DNA from: Hanleya hanleyi
Taxonomy: Eukaryota > Mollusca > Polyplacophora > Lepidopleurida > Hanleyidae
Direction: 5' to 3'
NCBI GenBank assembly: GCA_036873755.1
Contig: JAVTVY010006821.1
Span: 62,001 to 126,000, forward strand
DNA length: 64,000 nucleotides
Made by a program: the position numbers and the translations under genes. Below the pieces are notes generated by a model. It did no database searches and was not told the origin of the DNA. It saw only the letters and a list, made by a program, of their open reading frames with translations. Shown one piece after another: positions 24,290-36,245 of this stretch (positions are counted from its first letter, which is position 1; the number at the start of each line of letters is the position of its first letter).

Positions 24290-24780
24290 TCACTTAAATT
24301 TTCTTAAAGCTTTCTGTAGAAACCACTCATTCCCAGAAATCTGAACAACTCTTTTTGAACTGTTAATAGGGAAGCTCACAATGGCCTTTACCTTGGCTTC
24401 ACTTGGTAGTACTTGACCTTGACTCACCATATCCAGATAGTAGGTCTTGGTAAAATCACCTTTATGCAAATTTATCGCAAAATTGGCCTTGGCAAGTCTG
24501 TCAAATAGCTGCCTAAGATGTTTCAGATGGTCATCCCAGATGTCACTGTACACCAATACTTCATCAATGTAGGCAACACAATTCTCCAGTCCAGTTATGA
24601 CCTGATTAATTATCGTTGAAAACTGGCAGGAGCATTTTTCATCCCAAAGGCATGACCTTACACTGGTATAAACCATTCAGCATTACAAATGTAGATAATT
24701 CTCTAGCCTTGTCTGACAAAGGTACCGTGAAGCTACAACTGGACAGTTTCTGATAAACAAGACCTTAATATCAAGGTAAG
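24290..24780 (-). pseudogene. Ty3/gypsy reverse transcriptase fragment
   Basis: On minus the protein shows CSCQFSTIINQVITGLENC, then AYIDEVLVYSDIWDDHLKHL, where YIDE stands at the YxDD catalytic box, then LFDRLAKANFAINLHKGDF and a VSQGQVLPSEAKVKAI block leading to the linker before RNase H. This is the palm-thumb end of a gypsy RT. Asp to Glu at the catalytic box, frame changes and lack of neighbours in frame show it is dead. Confidence 0.75.
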
Positions 24781-24856
24781 ATCATACAGAATCAAATTAT
24801 TTCATTGCTTTTGACTAACGGCTTCGGAAAATATTGTCTGTTCAGCGCTTTTTCAC

Positions 24857-26791
24857 GGGGCTATGTAGGGACTAATGGTCCTGTATTGTAGTCAGGAAAA
24901 ACTTGAGCACATTTGGTACCGTTGCCAGGGTGACTGGTTGTTTATTTAACTGCTTTAGGCTTTGAGAGGAAGAGCAGAAGAAAAAAGTCCTGAAGTTATT
25001 CACCTGGTCTATATTAGTGAAGTTAAATATTTTCTGCTATTCTTATATATGTTCATATGTCATTTTCACAGAGATTTCCTGCTTTAGAGCATGAATACAA
25101 AATGGATACTATTCAGAGGTTGACTTAGAGTGTTTTCCTGAAAGGATGTCACAAATCGCTGGTTTGATAAAAACTTTATTTAGAACACTTAACATATACA
25201 GAAGAAAATAGTTTAAGGCAGACATATGTTTGCCATGTTGGCAAGAAATTCAAATTTTCTAGGCTTCCATTCTTGCAGAAATTGTATACAGGGTATGTAA
25301 ACTTAGGGCTACCACACAAACATCCCCTCCACCAGACCCTCTATACCATTTAGAATAGATACATGCAGACACATGCATGACCTAGGTCAATGGCTTGATT
25401 CACTTAGCTGATAGGGTCAAAGTCCAAGTCATTATGTTTAGATAGCAGTAAAGCTACAAGTCTGCATACAACCATTGTAAGAATTTATAATCTTCCAAAC
25501 TACGAGTGTACTCGCAGGTGGAGGTACATGTAAATAATATGATGCCATGAGAGGATACATCCCAGCATAGATCCAGTCCATCTAACCATGAGTATTTTAC
25601 ATTGTATCTCAATATTCATCTTTTGTCATTTACTGCTGAAGGATATGCTTTCTATAATCTGAAAAAAGTAAAAATATTTTACAAATATTGGTAACATGCA
25701 GAGAAGACATTATTTATCATTTCATCAGGTTGGTTTCATAATAAATGTCTGTCCCATCAGTCACAAGTTATTTTTTTAAATATATATATGTGTACAATTA
25801 CACTAATGCACTATAGATCTTTATTGAGAGAAATATGTGAGACTCTAAATTGTATGGCTCTTCGCCATGGAACTGAACATCAAAGAGTTAGTGGAATTAT
25901 TCCAACAGCCTATTTTACATTTAAATAGCCCCGTTTCAGTGCCTAAGGCTCTAGTTAACAACTACGGTTGGTGAATGGCTTGGCTCTGGGGCCTTGATCG
26001 CACACACAGTATATAAAAAGGCCCTACTGGAGCTAGGTATATTAAAGAGAAAGTGGAGACCACCCTGAAAGCCCAGCTGGTGAAAGTTGGTTAGTTTTAC
26101 ACCAAATTGTTGTACCCTCGGCTATCAGAATGAGATATTACGTGTGGCTCATGGCATCACGTCAGCATGCCATTTAACTAGAAAGACTCAAACTAGGGTT
26201 ATGCAACACTTTTATTTGCCCAAACTGCACAAGGATGTGAGTTACATACATGTCAGATGGTAGGAAAACCTCCGTATTCTATAAAACCAGCACCGTTAAT
26301 ACCGATTCCAGCATTTGAAGAACCATTCAGTAATGTTTTGGTAGATAAAATCTGGATATAAATATCTGCTGACGATAATGCATGTGACCACAAGATATTC
26401 TGATGCAGTTCCTTGGAAAACAATAACCACATTGATAGTTGTACATGCTTTGCTTCAGTTTTTCAATCTATATGATTCGGTCTGATCAGGGGTCAAATTT
26501 GATGTCTGGCCTTTTCCAGGAAGTCATGCACGAGTTAAGCATAAGAAAAATAAAGTCTACAGCCTATCATCCACAGTCAGGTATCTTTACAACGATATCA
26601 CCAGACTAAGAAGATCATGCTGAATGTTCTTGAGTACGCTGACAGTTGGAACATAGGTACCGGTAAATCGTTTGTTCTGTTTGCGACAACAGACATGCCC
26701 AACGAGTCAAACGGCTTTAGTCCATTTGACATAGTCAGAGATCCATTAATGATGGGGTACGGCGCATCACGTTGGGCACACCGGGGCTATG
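24857..26791 (+). repeat. Tandem duplication, copy A (~1.94 kb)
   Basis: Matches 26801-28741 in direct orientation with an offset of about 1,944 bp and few differences. Contains ~1 kb of non-coding sequence followed by gypsy integrase remnants. Ends inside a 5S-like SINE head (CACCGG then GGCTATGTAG). Confidence 0.85.
25920..26775 (+). pseudogene. Ty3/gypsy integrase remnant, copy A
   Basis: Traces in order: an HHCC-like stretch (LRVAHGITSACHLTRKT, about 26130-26190), a spacer ending KPAPLIPIPAFEEPF (about 26285-26330), the second acidic block SDQGSNLMSGLFQEVMHEL (about 26485-26535), and a C-terminal NGFSPFDIVRDPLMM (about 26710-26755). Several stops break the frame. Fits the C-terminal end of a gypsy pol. 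Confidence 0.65.
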
Positions 26792-26800
26792 TAGACCCGT

Positions 26801-28741
26801 AGGGACTAATGGTCCTGTATTGTAGTCAGGAAAAACTTGAGCACATTTGGTACCGTTGCCAGGGTGACTGGTTGTTTATTTAACTGCTTTAGGCTTTGAG
26901 AGGAAGAGCAGAAGAAAAAAGTCCTGAAGTTATTCACCTGGTCTATATTAGTGAAGTTAAATATTTTCTGCTATTCTTATATATGTTCATATGTCATTTT
27001 CACAGAGATTTCCTGCTTTAGAGCATGAATACAAAATGGATACTATTCAGAGGTTGACTTAGAGTGTTTTCCTGAAAGGATGTCACAAATCGCTGGTTTG
27101 ATAAAAACTTTATTTAGAACACTTAACATATACAGAAGAAAATAGTTTAAGGCAGACTTATATGTTTGCCATGTTGGCAAGAAATTCAAATTTTCTAGGC
27201 TTCCATTCTTGCAGAAATTGTATACAGGGTATGTAAACTTAGGGCTACCACACAAACATCCCCTCCACCAGACCCTCTATACTATTTAGAATATAGATAC
27301 ATGCAGGACACATGCATGACCTAGGTCAATGGCTTGATTCACTTAGCTGATAGGGTCAATTGATAGGGTCAAAGTCCAAGTCATTATGTTTAGATAGCAG
27401 TAAAGCTACATGTACAAGTCTGCATACAACCATTGTAAGAATTTATAATCTTCCAAACTACGAGTGTACTCGCAGGTGGAGGTACATGTAAATAATATGA
27501 TGCCATGAGAGGATACATCCCAGCATAGATCCAGTCCATCTAACCATGAGTATTTTACATTGTATCTCAATATTCATCTTTTGTCATTTACTGCTGAAGG
27601 ATATGCTTTCTATAATCTGAAAAAAGTAAAAATATTTTACAAATATTGGTAACATGCAGAGAAGACATTATTTATCATTTCATCAGGTTGGTTTCATAAT
27701 AAATGTCTGTCCTATCAGTCACAAGTTATTTTTTTAAATATATATATGTGTACAATTACACTAATGCACTATAGATCTTTATTGAGAGAAATGTGTGGGA
27801 CTATAAATTGTATGGCTCTTCGCCATGGAACTGAACATCAAAGAGTTAGTGGAATTATTCCAACAGCCTATTTTACATTTAAATAGCCCCGTTTCAGTGC
27901 CTAAGGCTCTAGTTAACAACTACGGTTGGTGAATGGCTTGGCTCTGGGGCCTTGATCGCACACGCAGTATATAAAAAGGCCCTACTGGAGCTAGGTATAT
28001 TAAAGAGAAAGTGGAGACCACCCTGAAAGCCCAGCTGGTGAAAGTTGGTTAGTTTTACACCAAATTGTTGTACCCTCGGCTATCAGAATGAGATATTACG
28101 TGTGGCTCATGGCATCACGTCAGCATGCCATTTAACTAGAAAGACTCAAACTAGGGTTATGCAACACTTTTATTTGCCCAAACTGCACAAGGATGTGAGT
28201 TACATACATGTCAGATGGTAGGAAAACCTCCGTATTCTATAAAACCAGCACCGTTAATACCGATTCCAGCATTTGAAGAACCATTCAGTAATGTTTTGGT
28301 AGATAAAATCTGGATATAAATATCTGCTGACGATAATGCATGTGACCACAAGATATTCTGATGCAGTTCCTTGGAAAACAATAACCACATTGATAGTTGT
28401 ACATGCTTTGCTTCAGTTTTTCAATCTATATGATTCGGTCTGATCAGGGGTCAAATTTGATGTCTGGCCTTTTCCAGGAAGTCATGCACGAGTTAAGCAT
28501 AAGAAAAATAAAGTCTACAGCCTATCATCCACAGTCAGGTATCTTTACAACGATATCACCAGACTAAGAAGATCATGCTGAATGTTCTTGAGTACGCTGA
28601 CAGTTGGAACATAGGTACCGGTAAATCGTTTGTTCTGTTTGCGACAACAGACATGCCCAACGAGTCAAACGGCTTTAGTCCATTTGACATAGTCAGAGAT
28701 CCATTAATGATGGGGTACGGCGCATCACGTTGGGCACACCG
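26801..28741 (+). repeat. Tandem duplication, copy B (~1.94 kb)
   Basis: Second copy, with small indels such as an extra GATAGGGTCAATT near 27350. Its right end runs into the complete SINE at 28713, which copy A contains only as a truncated head. Confidence 0.85.
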
Positions 28742-29085
28742 GTTCTCGTCAGATCACCGAAGTTAAGCAGCGTTGAGCTCGGTCAATACTTGGATGGGTG
28801 ACCGGGTGCTGTACTGACTGGGCTGATCAGTGTCCCGAATAATAGGAACTGTGGACACTCTCGTGTTCTGGCACATGTAGGCACCGTCGTGATATGACTG
28901 AAACAAGGTTGAAAACGACGTTAAACCCTACTACTCACTCACTCACTCCATTAATGATGATAAAAGAGGTTTTATTCTCTGAGGAGAATAACGTCTTGGA
29001 CTATGTGCCTACCTTTAGAGGAAGACTCCCTACGGCATGCAAGTTCGTCAAAGAACATCTCAAAAGGTTATGAAAACCCGATTTG
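27865..29085 (+). pseudogene. Ty3/gypsy integrase remnant, copy B, split by a SINE
   Basis: Repeats the integrase blocks of copy A. The frame up to RDPLMM (28710) is cut by the 5S-SINE and resumes after it with KEVLFSEENNVLDYVPTF and GRLPTACKFVKEHLKR (about 28960-29070), the normal continuation of a gypsy integrase C-terminal part. Confidence 0.65.
28713..28946 (+). mobile_element. 5S rRNA-derived SINE, full 5S head
   Basis: Head GGTACGGCGCATCACGTTGG and CACCGGTTCTCGTCAGATCA follow the 5S rRNA sequence nearly end to end, including the internal Pol III control region, then a ~110-base body and a CTCACTCACTCAC tail. Flanked by TCCATTAATGATG at 28700-28712 and 28947-28959. Confidence 0.9.
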
Positions 29086-29119
29086 TCAACAAGACCAGGG
29101 CTTGTAGCTTTAGTCATGG

Positions 29120-29440
29120 AGACAAAAGTATTGAATTAGACACAAGTTACGAAACGTAACGCCATAGATCTTGCACGCTACGCTCATATTTTGCTATCGG
29201 CATGCAATATGTATCGCCAAATTTGAGAAAGTTCGAGTGGAGGCGCTTGGTGGTATAGCCCTGTTTTATAAGTTTCTGCAACAATGTTTTGTGACGTTGA
29301 TTGAAATCGTCACATTTAACACAGGATTTAGCAAATGCTACTAGGCGAGATATGTATACGCCTTATGCAGGTTCCACTGGAATATTACTGTCCAGAAAGG
29401 GATAGTTTACGATGTCGAAATTGTAGTCATCTCTTTGGAA
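29120..29440 (-). mobile_element. Family P retroelement fragment, inverted
   Basis: Reverse complement of part of 32690-33005, including the GCGCTTGGTGG...AGTTTCTGCAACAATG coding part and the TAATTAGACACAAG border. Truncated at both ends. Confidence 0.6.
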
Positions 29441-29528
29441 ATATCACGAACGTGAACCCGGTCTATCGCTAGGGATAGTTAGTCAGAAAGACAATGACTC
29501 AAACCTTACTGAAGAACATGACAATACA

Positions 29529-31058
29529 CAAGGGCGTAGACAACGGGGGGCTTGGGGGGGCTTCAGCCCCCCCAAATTTTGACAGCCGGCAAAACAAACA
29601 AAAAACAAACAAACAAACGAAAAAAAACGAAAGAAAGAAAGAAAAAGAAAGCTAACATAGCATAGAAGATCACGTATATTATTCAATTAATACATGAGAA
29701 GTAAACTTATCACCGCCAGTGCATACCATTAGGCCTTAAATAAGATTGCAATTGATCAGTGACCTAAGCCATAGATTGACGATTTCGGGCTCAAATCTTT
29801 TGCGATCGTCTCTGAGAATGGAATAGTGTGCTCCAATTTCAATCAAATACCGCCTATTTGGGCGAAAAACATCAAAACTTCAGTTGAGCATAAATTTTCC
29901 TAATTTTTTCACTATTAAGTGGTTTTGATCCCGCTCATTTGTTCAGTATTTCTTTATTCACAAACAAGAGATACAAACTCTCAACTACTTTTCATATAGG
30001 AACTCTAGAAATAAACCTATTGTCTGTCCCAGATAATCCCAGACGTTTTCGGTGATATTTCGGAGACAATTTATCGTACAACATTGAAAATTCCCACAGT
30101 ATATAAACTAAAAAACATTAATTTTATTCCTGTCTTTCATTAGAATCTGTTGAGAATTGACGAAAATCACCGATACCATGTTATTTTGGGGCCACCATGA
30201 CTTTCATCTGCCATTGTTATAACATGCAGGCCGGAAGTTATGACGTCAAAAATATAACTACCAAATCTCCCATCTAATTTTTGTTTTCGCGATTTGTGGA
30301 GAACCACTGGAAGGATTTTGGTGATACTTTGAAATAAATTTAGCATTTTTTATCTGCTGTGTGAAGTTTCAATGCTGTCCGATAAACAATCTAGCCCCAG
30401 AGCTCACTTTAGCTGAGAAAGTTCCGCCAATACGGAAATAGCCGAACGTGAGATTGATCCTATAAATTGTCCGAGACATATCGCCGAAAACGTCTGAGAT
30501 ATATTATCCGGGACAGCCAGTAGACCTGAAGTCACTGTTTAATAACTGGTGTAAATATGGTAAATATGGATAAGTTTTCCTACTATTCCAAGAAAGGACC
30601 ACTAAGCTAACATTTTTGATAAGTCCGACAACTGCAGGTAGAAAGTAGCCCAGTTATCATCGATTAACAATATTTCCTATGTTAAAAAGATAGCAAAGGC
30701 AACCCGATTAATGAACCAGGGTTAATGTGCTCAGCCACGCGTCAATGTAGCCATTCCGATGCTATCGGGGCAGGATAGTATTGTCTAAGGGTTAACTTGA
30801 ATTATAATGCAAACCCGAGACTGAATGATCATTTCAGCTTGTAACGTTTATCAATGTAGTGATCGTCATTATTATGAGACATTTTGGCATAAATCAAAGT
30901 TCAGTTGTTACAATGTTATACTGCTCAGATGCTCCCAGAGAGTGCCAATTTACCATCAAGTTTCCAAAAAAAATCTTAAGCTGCGAGGGGGGATACCCCC
31001 CTCTCACACTCTCCCCCTCTCAAGCCCCCTCAAACCTGACAACTTGTCTACGCCCTTG
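29529..31058. mobile_element. TIR element with 5-bp target duplication
   Basis: Ends are CAAGGGCGTAGACAAC and the inverse TTGTCTACGCCCTTG. ATACA is repeated at 29524-29528 and 31059-31063. The G-rich (GGGGGGCTTGGGGGGG) and C-rich inner ends are also near complementary. The 1.53 kb interior has no recognisable gene; a second MITE lies inside. Confidence 0.75.
30024..30516. mobile_element. MITE nested inside the TIR element
   Basis: Inverted ends CTGTCCCAGATAAT... and ...ATTATCCGGGACAG; inner arms share CAGACGTTTTCGG and GATAT, followed by ACAATTTAT. About 493 bp, non-coding. Confidence 0.7.
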
Positions 31059-31199
31059 ATACAGACAGAGGAGAGTCTCACATGGAACCATTTGGCAGCA
31101 AATTTGTCAAACCCAGAACCTTGACTGTAAATTAAATCATTTGTTTGAACAGCAGAGTGCAGATATTGGGGATTTACTTCATGAATAAACCTCCTTACG

Positions 31200-31960
31200 T
31201 TCTGACAAGCCAGGTTGCACCCCTCTTGCTGTTCATGATGTGGTTATAGATGAGACTCGGCCTATTAAACAAAGCCCATACAGGCTTAATCCTGAACAGT
31301 TAGATCAGCTACGAGAACAGGTTAACTACATGCTAGAGCATTGTATTATAGGGCCAAGCCAGAGTAGCTAGAGCTCACCTATTGTACTCGTACCTGAAAC
31401 AGATGGTTCACAAAAGTTCTATATAGATTATCGTAAGGTAAGCACTATGACGTTCATCGATTCCTAGACTCGAAGACTGTATCTATAGGATCGGTCAGGC
31501 TGCAAATGTGACCAAGATAGACTTGGTAGCAAACTACTGGTACCATTGTACCATTGGCGTTTGTAACATCGGCTGATTTATATCAGTGCAAGGCCATGTC
31601 TTTTGTGATGAAAAATGCTCCTGCTAGATTTCAACAAATAATTAATTAGGTCCAAGCCAGATTGGAACATTATGTTGTATACATTGATGAAGAATGGTGT
31701 ATAGTGACACTTGGGATGACCATCTGGATGACTTGCTAAGGCAAACCTAGTGATAAATCGATAGAAAAGTGAGTTTGCTCAGGCTCATCACCTATCTGGG
31801 TAATGTGGGGGTCAAATTCAAGTACTACTATGTGAAGCTAAGGTCAAAGCTATTGTGGAATTCCTGTTCTCAGTTCTAAAGGGGAGTTAGTTCTTCTGCC
31901 CCCCCTCCCCCCCCATTATTTCAGTCACCTTTTAACCTCTTTGACCAATTAACCCAGCAG
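31200..31960 (+). pseudogene. Ty3/gypsy reverse transcriptase remnant
   Basis: Readable blocks: DETRPIKQSPYRLNPEQLDQ (about 31250-31310), SSPIVLVPETDGSQKF and YIDYRK (about 31375-31437), VTKIDLV (about 31510), then an eroded palm and VYSDTWDDHLDDLL-like text near 31700. The order is finger-palm-thumb of a gypsy RT. Many stops and frame changes. Confidence 0.65.
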
Positions 31961-32359
31961 TAAAATGTAAGATGTATATTTTGTGTAACGTAAGTATAAG
32001 GTGTCTATTAAATATTAAGTTCAGGGAGATATACTGAAGTTTGTTCTGACCAAAATTTTATTTTGGAACACCAACTTATGTCTTATGTCTTCACCTTCCC
32101 ACAAGACGTCACTTGTGATTGACTTGTCTACATACGCCCATAGGTGGTGCCAGACAATACAATTAGAACAGCTTCACAGATTCCTTGCCACAATATGTTT
32201 CTTGGAAATACTGTAAAGAGATAATGACCGTGTAGGCTACTCTAATTAGCAGGCTACAATAAATTAAACCAGAGTACACAGAGTTCAGTAGGAATATTAA
32301 AGATATATATATTCTATAAACAGGTATGTAGCATTTTATATCCCAAAATAACGAGTCAC
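31961..32359. other. No gene recognised
   Basis: Non-coding spacer left of the gypsy element; no repeat ends identified. Confidence 0.4.
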
Positions 32360-33973
32360 GTAACGGTGATCTTATGTACCCTATAAAACGGAGATGTTCT
32401 ATACCCTATCAAAACGGTGACCAACCAGTCTATTATGTTGCTATGATCTTATGGTCGTTTCATGTGTGACGGCAACCAACAGATCACACGGCCAACAATT
32501 ACATGTGGTACCTGGCCCATACCACGATGTTGTTAGGAATTACTGACATCGATATCTCCAGCCTGCTTGGAGCATAATCCAAATAGCCTCGGCCTAATTG
32601 TTCAATCAACGAGCAGGTCTTACAAGCCCTACAGGCACATCTTATTTAGATCTCTATCTCTATAAAAATGAAGCGGGTATTCTCTCTCGTCGACTTTATG
32701 ACAAAAGAGATGATTACAATTTCGACATCGTAAACTATCCCTTTCTGGATAGTAATATTCCATTGGGACCTGCATATGGCGTATACATATCTCGCTTAGT
32801 AGCATTTGCTAGATCCTGTGTTAAATGTCATGATTTTAATCAATGTCACAAAACATTGTTGCAGAAACTTATAAAACAGGGCTATTCCACCAAGCGCCTC
32901 CACTCAAAGTTTCTCAAATTTAGCGATACATATCGCATGCTGATAGAAAAATACGAACGTAGCGTGCAAGATCTATGGCCCTACGTTTCGTAACTTGTGT
33001 CTAATTCCGCTTAACCCGGGGCTAGGGGCCGTATGAACCCATGTACTTCAAGATCCTCATGGTACTCATATGAACAGTCACAATCAAAGCGTGACTGAGA
33101 TACATCAATCTTTAGATGACGACTTTACAACGAATATTATGGATTAAGAATACTGATCAGCGATACGGATTTGATATTTTTGGAACATCATGATGTCTTG
33201 CCGGCATCATTGAAAACTGTTGATCACTTCTCTCTTGCAAGAAACAAGCCTATGTTTATGTATACTAAGATTGTCTTTTTGAATTTGGTGCTAATACTGT
33301 TATATGGAATATGGAATAGGCCTTTGGATTATGGACGCGGATATTCTCTAATGGACGACGGCTGGATTATGAATGACGGACTAGACGCTTGTAATTACAG
33401 ATCAATACTGATTTCCAATATTAACTCATATCTTGCTTAGGTATAATCCATACATAATTTGCACCGCTGATCAACAAAACTCCTAGTTAAAATGGTATTC
33501 CCATATAAGCGTCTCTCTATGGGAAAGTTTCCTGCAAGATTGCCCATGTGACCCTGACGGCACTGCCGAACCCCACCAGGATGGTCGGATAACCTATTTC
33601 CTGTTTATAACCTTTTGACCAACTTAGTAAACATACAGTACAGTCCCTTCCGGTCAACGGTGAACAAATACCAACACCTACTGCACTGAGATAGCACTAT
33701 CACACATCCTGGTGATAGTGGAATGTACTAACGTTACTCAAAGCAATACACCATAGATGTGATATTCAGGTATAGCCACATTAAACTGCAACACATCTAA
33801 ATACGGGTCTTCACATGTAAAATATAGACCAGTATAAAATCATCAATGTATGGTGAAAGCTACTTTTAACAGAACTTTGACAAAAAGCGCAATAAAGTAC
33901 CCTAGTACTAAACTAATCAAAATATTAATAAAAATGACATAACCATAATTGTAACAATAATTAGTCGGTCACA
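32360..33973 (-). repeat. 3' LTR of the gypsy element, with insertion
   Basis: Left part 32360-32623 and right part 33399-33973 match 38814-39694 directly. The insertion at 32624-33398 is a family P retroelement piece. Confidence 0.85.
32624..33398 (+). mobile_element. Family P retroelement insertion (RT C-terminal part and 3' UTR)
   Basis: An open frame to 32993 encodes YLDLYLYKNEAGILSRRLYD, KRDDYNFDIVNYPFLDSNIP and GPAYGVYISRLVAFARSCVK, a region I associate with the C-terminal end of reverse-transcriptase proteins of an unclassified or Penelope-like retroelement in invertebrates. A ~400-bp 3' UTR follows, ending ACGCTTGTAAT. 5' truncated. Inserted cleanly in the LTR (compare 39090). Confidence 0.6.
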
Positions 33974-33988
33974 CTCACCCCCACTTTT
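33974..33988 (-). other. Polypurine tract of the gypsy element
   Basis: Minus-strand AAAAGTGGGGGTGAG directly precedes the LTR start TGTGACCG. Confidence 0.7.
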
Positions 33989-34196
33989 GTTTACTCTGCC
34001 CTCAGATAAACTAAACCCTAATTCTGTCCCTCCCTTAATAGGTAAATCGGAAAGCAGGCTCCGAGAAGAACTTTTCACGGCTTCTTCTCAAGTCTTCTGC
34101 CAGACTGCCTAGCATTGCCACGTGTTCCTCAGTAACTGACCGTGGCTCTCGGTACGGATTGGGGGTGTATTCCCGCGGTCCTACGAGATGATCGTC

Positions 34197-34478
34197 TTAT
34201 GACAGGTTCATCAGTAATCCTGGGGCTATGGTGAGGGGTATAATTCGATCGATTGGGTGACATGTTCCAAGGTGTCTGTCAAAATCATCCGGCAAGGTTG
34301 GTGACAACTGAAATCTAGCAGGAGAATGAGAACCCCATGGCATAAAATATCCATCCTCGTCAGAAACGTTCTCGTCCTCAGAAATGTTGTTGTCATAACT
34401 GTCCTTCCCATCAAGGATAGTAGTTTGTTTTGGAGACAAACGACAAGGAACACAAGGTAGTTTCGAAGGTGGATGTGT
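34197..34478 (-). pseudogene. Gypsy pol C-terminal tail
   Basis: An acidic, low-complexity tail (DSYDNNISEDENVSDEDGYF, then SHSPARFQLSPTLPDDFDRH) lies downstream of the integrase on minus. Acidic tails after the integrase chromodomain region are common in this group; no domain is recognised. Confidence 0.4.
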
Positions 34479-34795
34479 GCAGAGACGTAGACCGACTATG
34501 TGTCGCATACCAAAATTGAGGTCGAGGTCAGAGGTCAAAGGTCACTGTTGCCTAAAATCAGGAAATCATTGACACTTTTCTATCTACAGTTCTAATTTTT
34601 GGTGAGTGGATACCCTAGGGGAGAACAATGTGTTGCATACCGAATGTAGGTCGAGGTCAGAGGTCATAGGTCAGTGTGACCGAAAAATCAGGAGATCATT
34701 AAACATTCCTAATTTTCTGTGAGTGGATTCAATAGGGGAAAATGAAGTTCAAAGGTCATAGGTCGTATATTGATGCCCTTTGGGCTCTTGTTCAC
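34479..34795 (+). mobile_element. AGGTCA element fragment inserted in gypsy integrase
   Basis: Same units and the same 3' end (GTATATTGATGCCC, TTGGGCTCTTGTT) as copies 1 and 2, but 5' truncated. Interrupts the end of the integrase frame. Confidence 0.75.
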
Positions 34796-35752
34796 GGTGT
34801 TCCGCTGCCAGGCGATATGCCTCTTGGAGCTTCCACTTGTGTTCTGCAACCCAATTATTACATTCGCCTCCTCCAGCCAGGTCCTCAATACCAGTTTGGA
34901 ACTCGACTGGTAACCTGGAATCCCGAACATCAAGTAAAATGGTGAGAAACCAGTGGCTGAATGGCGGGTGACATTATAGGCAAAAACGACTTCTCTCAGG
35001 TGTTCAGGCCAACGTCGCTTCTGTCGTTCGGGAATGGTGCGTAAAAGATCATGTAATGTGCGATTGAACCTCTCGCATTGTCCATTCCCCTGCGGATGAT
35101 ATGAAGTGGTTCTAGACTCGGCGATGTTATACATTCTGCACAATTCGGAAACTATCTCTGACTCGAAGTTCCATCCCTGGTCACTGTGTATACGGAGAGG
35201 TACGCCATATCGGAAGAACCAGTCTCGCACCAAGATGCGAGTCACAGTATCAGCCTTCTGATTTCTTGCAGCAACTGCAACAGTATATTTGGAGAATACA
35301 ATGACCAAACCAGAAGACTTCGCTAGCTTGGTGAAATCTATGGCCAGTACCTCTAGTGGCCTGGTCGCCAACAAGGGTCTCATGGGGGTACGAAGCACTT
35401 TTGGTGGCATCAACCCAAGAGTGCAACGAGTACATCTCTTAATCCAAGCGAAGACACTGTCATATACACCTGGCCAATAATACCTTGCTCTCACAAGGTT
35501 TACTGTCCGTTCCACTCCTTGATGTCCTAGTTTGTCATGTAGTCCTTCTAGAACCTTATCCCGTAGGCACTTTGGAAGAACAAGTTGCAGGATTCTACCC
35601 TCCCGGGGGTCATGTACTTTACAATGTAGCACACCATCCCTGTCAACATAACGGTCCCAGTGACGAAGCATGGATAGAACATCTTGTGGGAGGCTCTGTC
35701 GCTGCTCTTTGTCTGGCTTCCTGTTGGCCTTTCTAAATTGGAGGATTTTCAT
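34796..35752 (-). pseudogene. Ty3/gypsy integrase
   Basis: The longest retroelement frame in the window. N-terminal zinc domain: H...H in [15 protein letters not shown] and C..C in [10 protein letters not shown]. Catalytic core: first Asp in [12 protein letters not shown], second in [14 protein letters not shown], Glu in [14 protein letters not shown], with the [10 protein letters not shown] block in between. A few residues seem deleted just after the first Asp block, where a longer loop precedes [14 protein letters not shown]. The N-terminus joins RNase H; the C-terminus is cut by the AGGTCA fragment at 34795. Acts in cDNA integration in the nucleus. Confidence 0.9.
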
Positions 35753-36084
35753 AATGCAAGGATCTCGACTGCAGCTCGGCCAATCGCGATGGAGATATTG
35801 CTGGTAGAGCTGTAGTTGATGGGAGTTGCTCTGAAGAATAGACCTCCAAAGACCGTTTGGATATGGGGATACAGTCTCGTACCTGAGCAGGCATTGCTGT
35901 CATTCCAGCAATACACGCCAGAACAGCATGGACTTAAATTAACCAGTGTTAAATGCCGTCATTTTCATCTGATGACGATACAGCTCACCAATCCCCAGTG
36001 TACGAGTTGTCACAGCGAAACAGCTCACCAATTACCAATATACAAGTTGTCAGACCATTACCATCATAGCTCTCTAGATTTGTA

Positions 36085-36245
36085 TCTAATACCGCTTATG
36101 CCGGTGCTAGGGGCCGTGTGGTCATATCATCCAAGTTGCCACATGAACAGGTACAATAAAAGCGTACCCGAGATACAACACATATCAAGAATCGTTAGAT
36201 TCTTGATCATGTGCTTGATATGTGCTAACCGGAAGACTATTCTGT
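36085..36245 (+). mobile_element. Family P-like fragment in the gypsy interior
   Basis: TTGTATCTAATACCGCTTATGCC and GGTGCTAGGGGCCGTGTG resemble the 3' UTR start of family P (32995-33035). It ends near an ATCAAGAATC hairpin (36186-36209). Confidence 0.5.

Noticed and set aside
34709..35752. Gypsy integrase considered as the integrase of the outer Polinton
   Set aside because: It sits in order with gag, protease and RT between two matching LTRs, so it belongs to the gypsy element.
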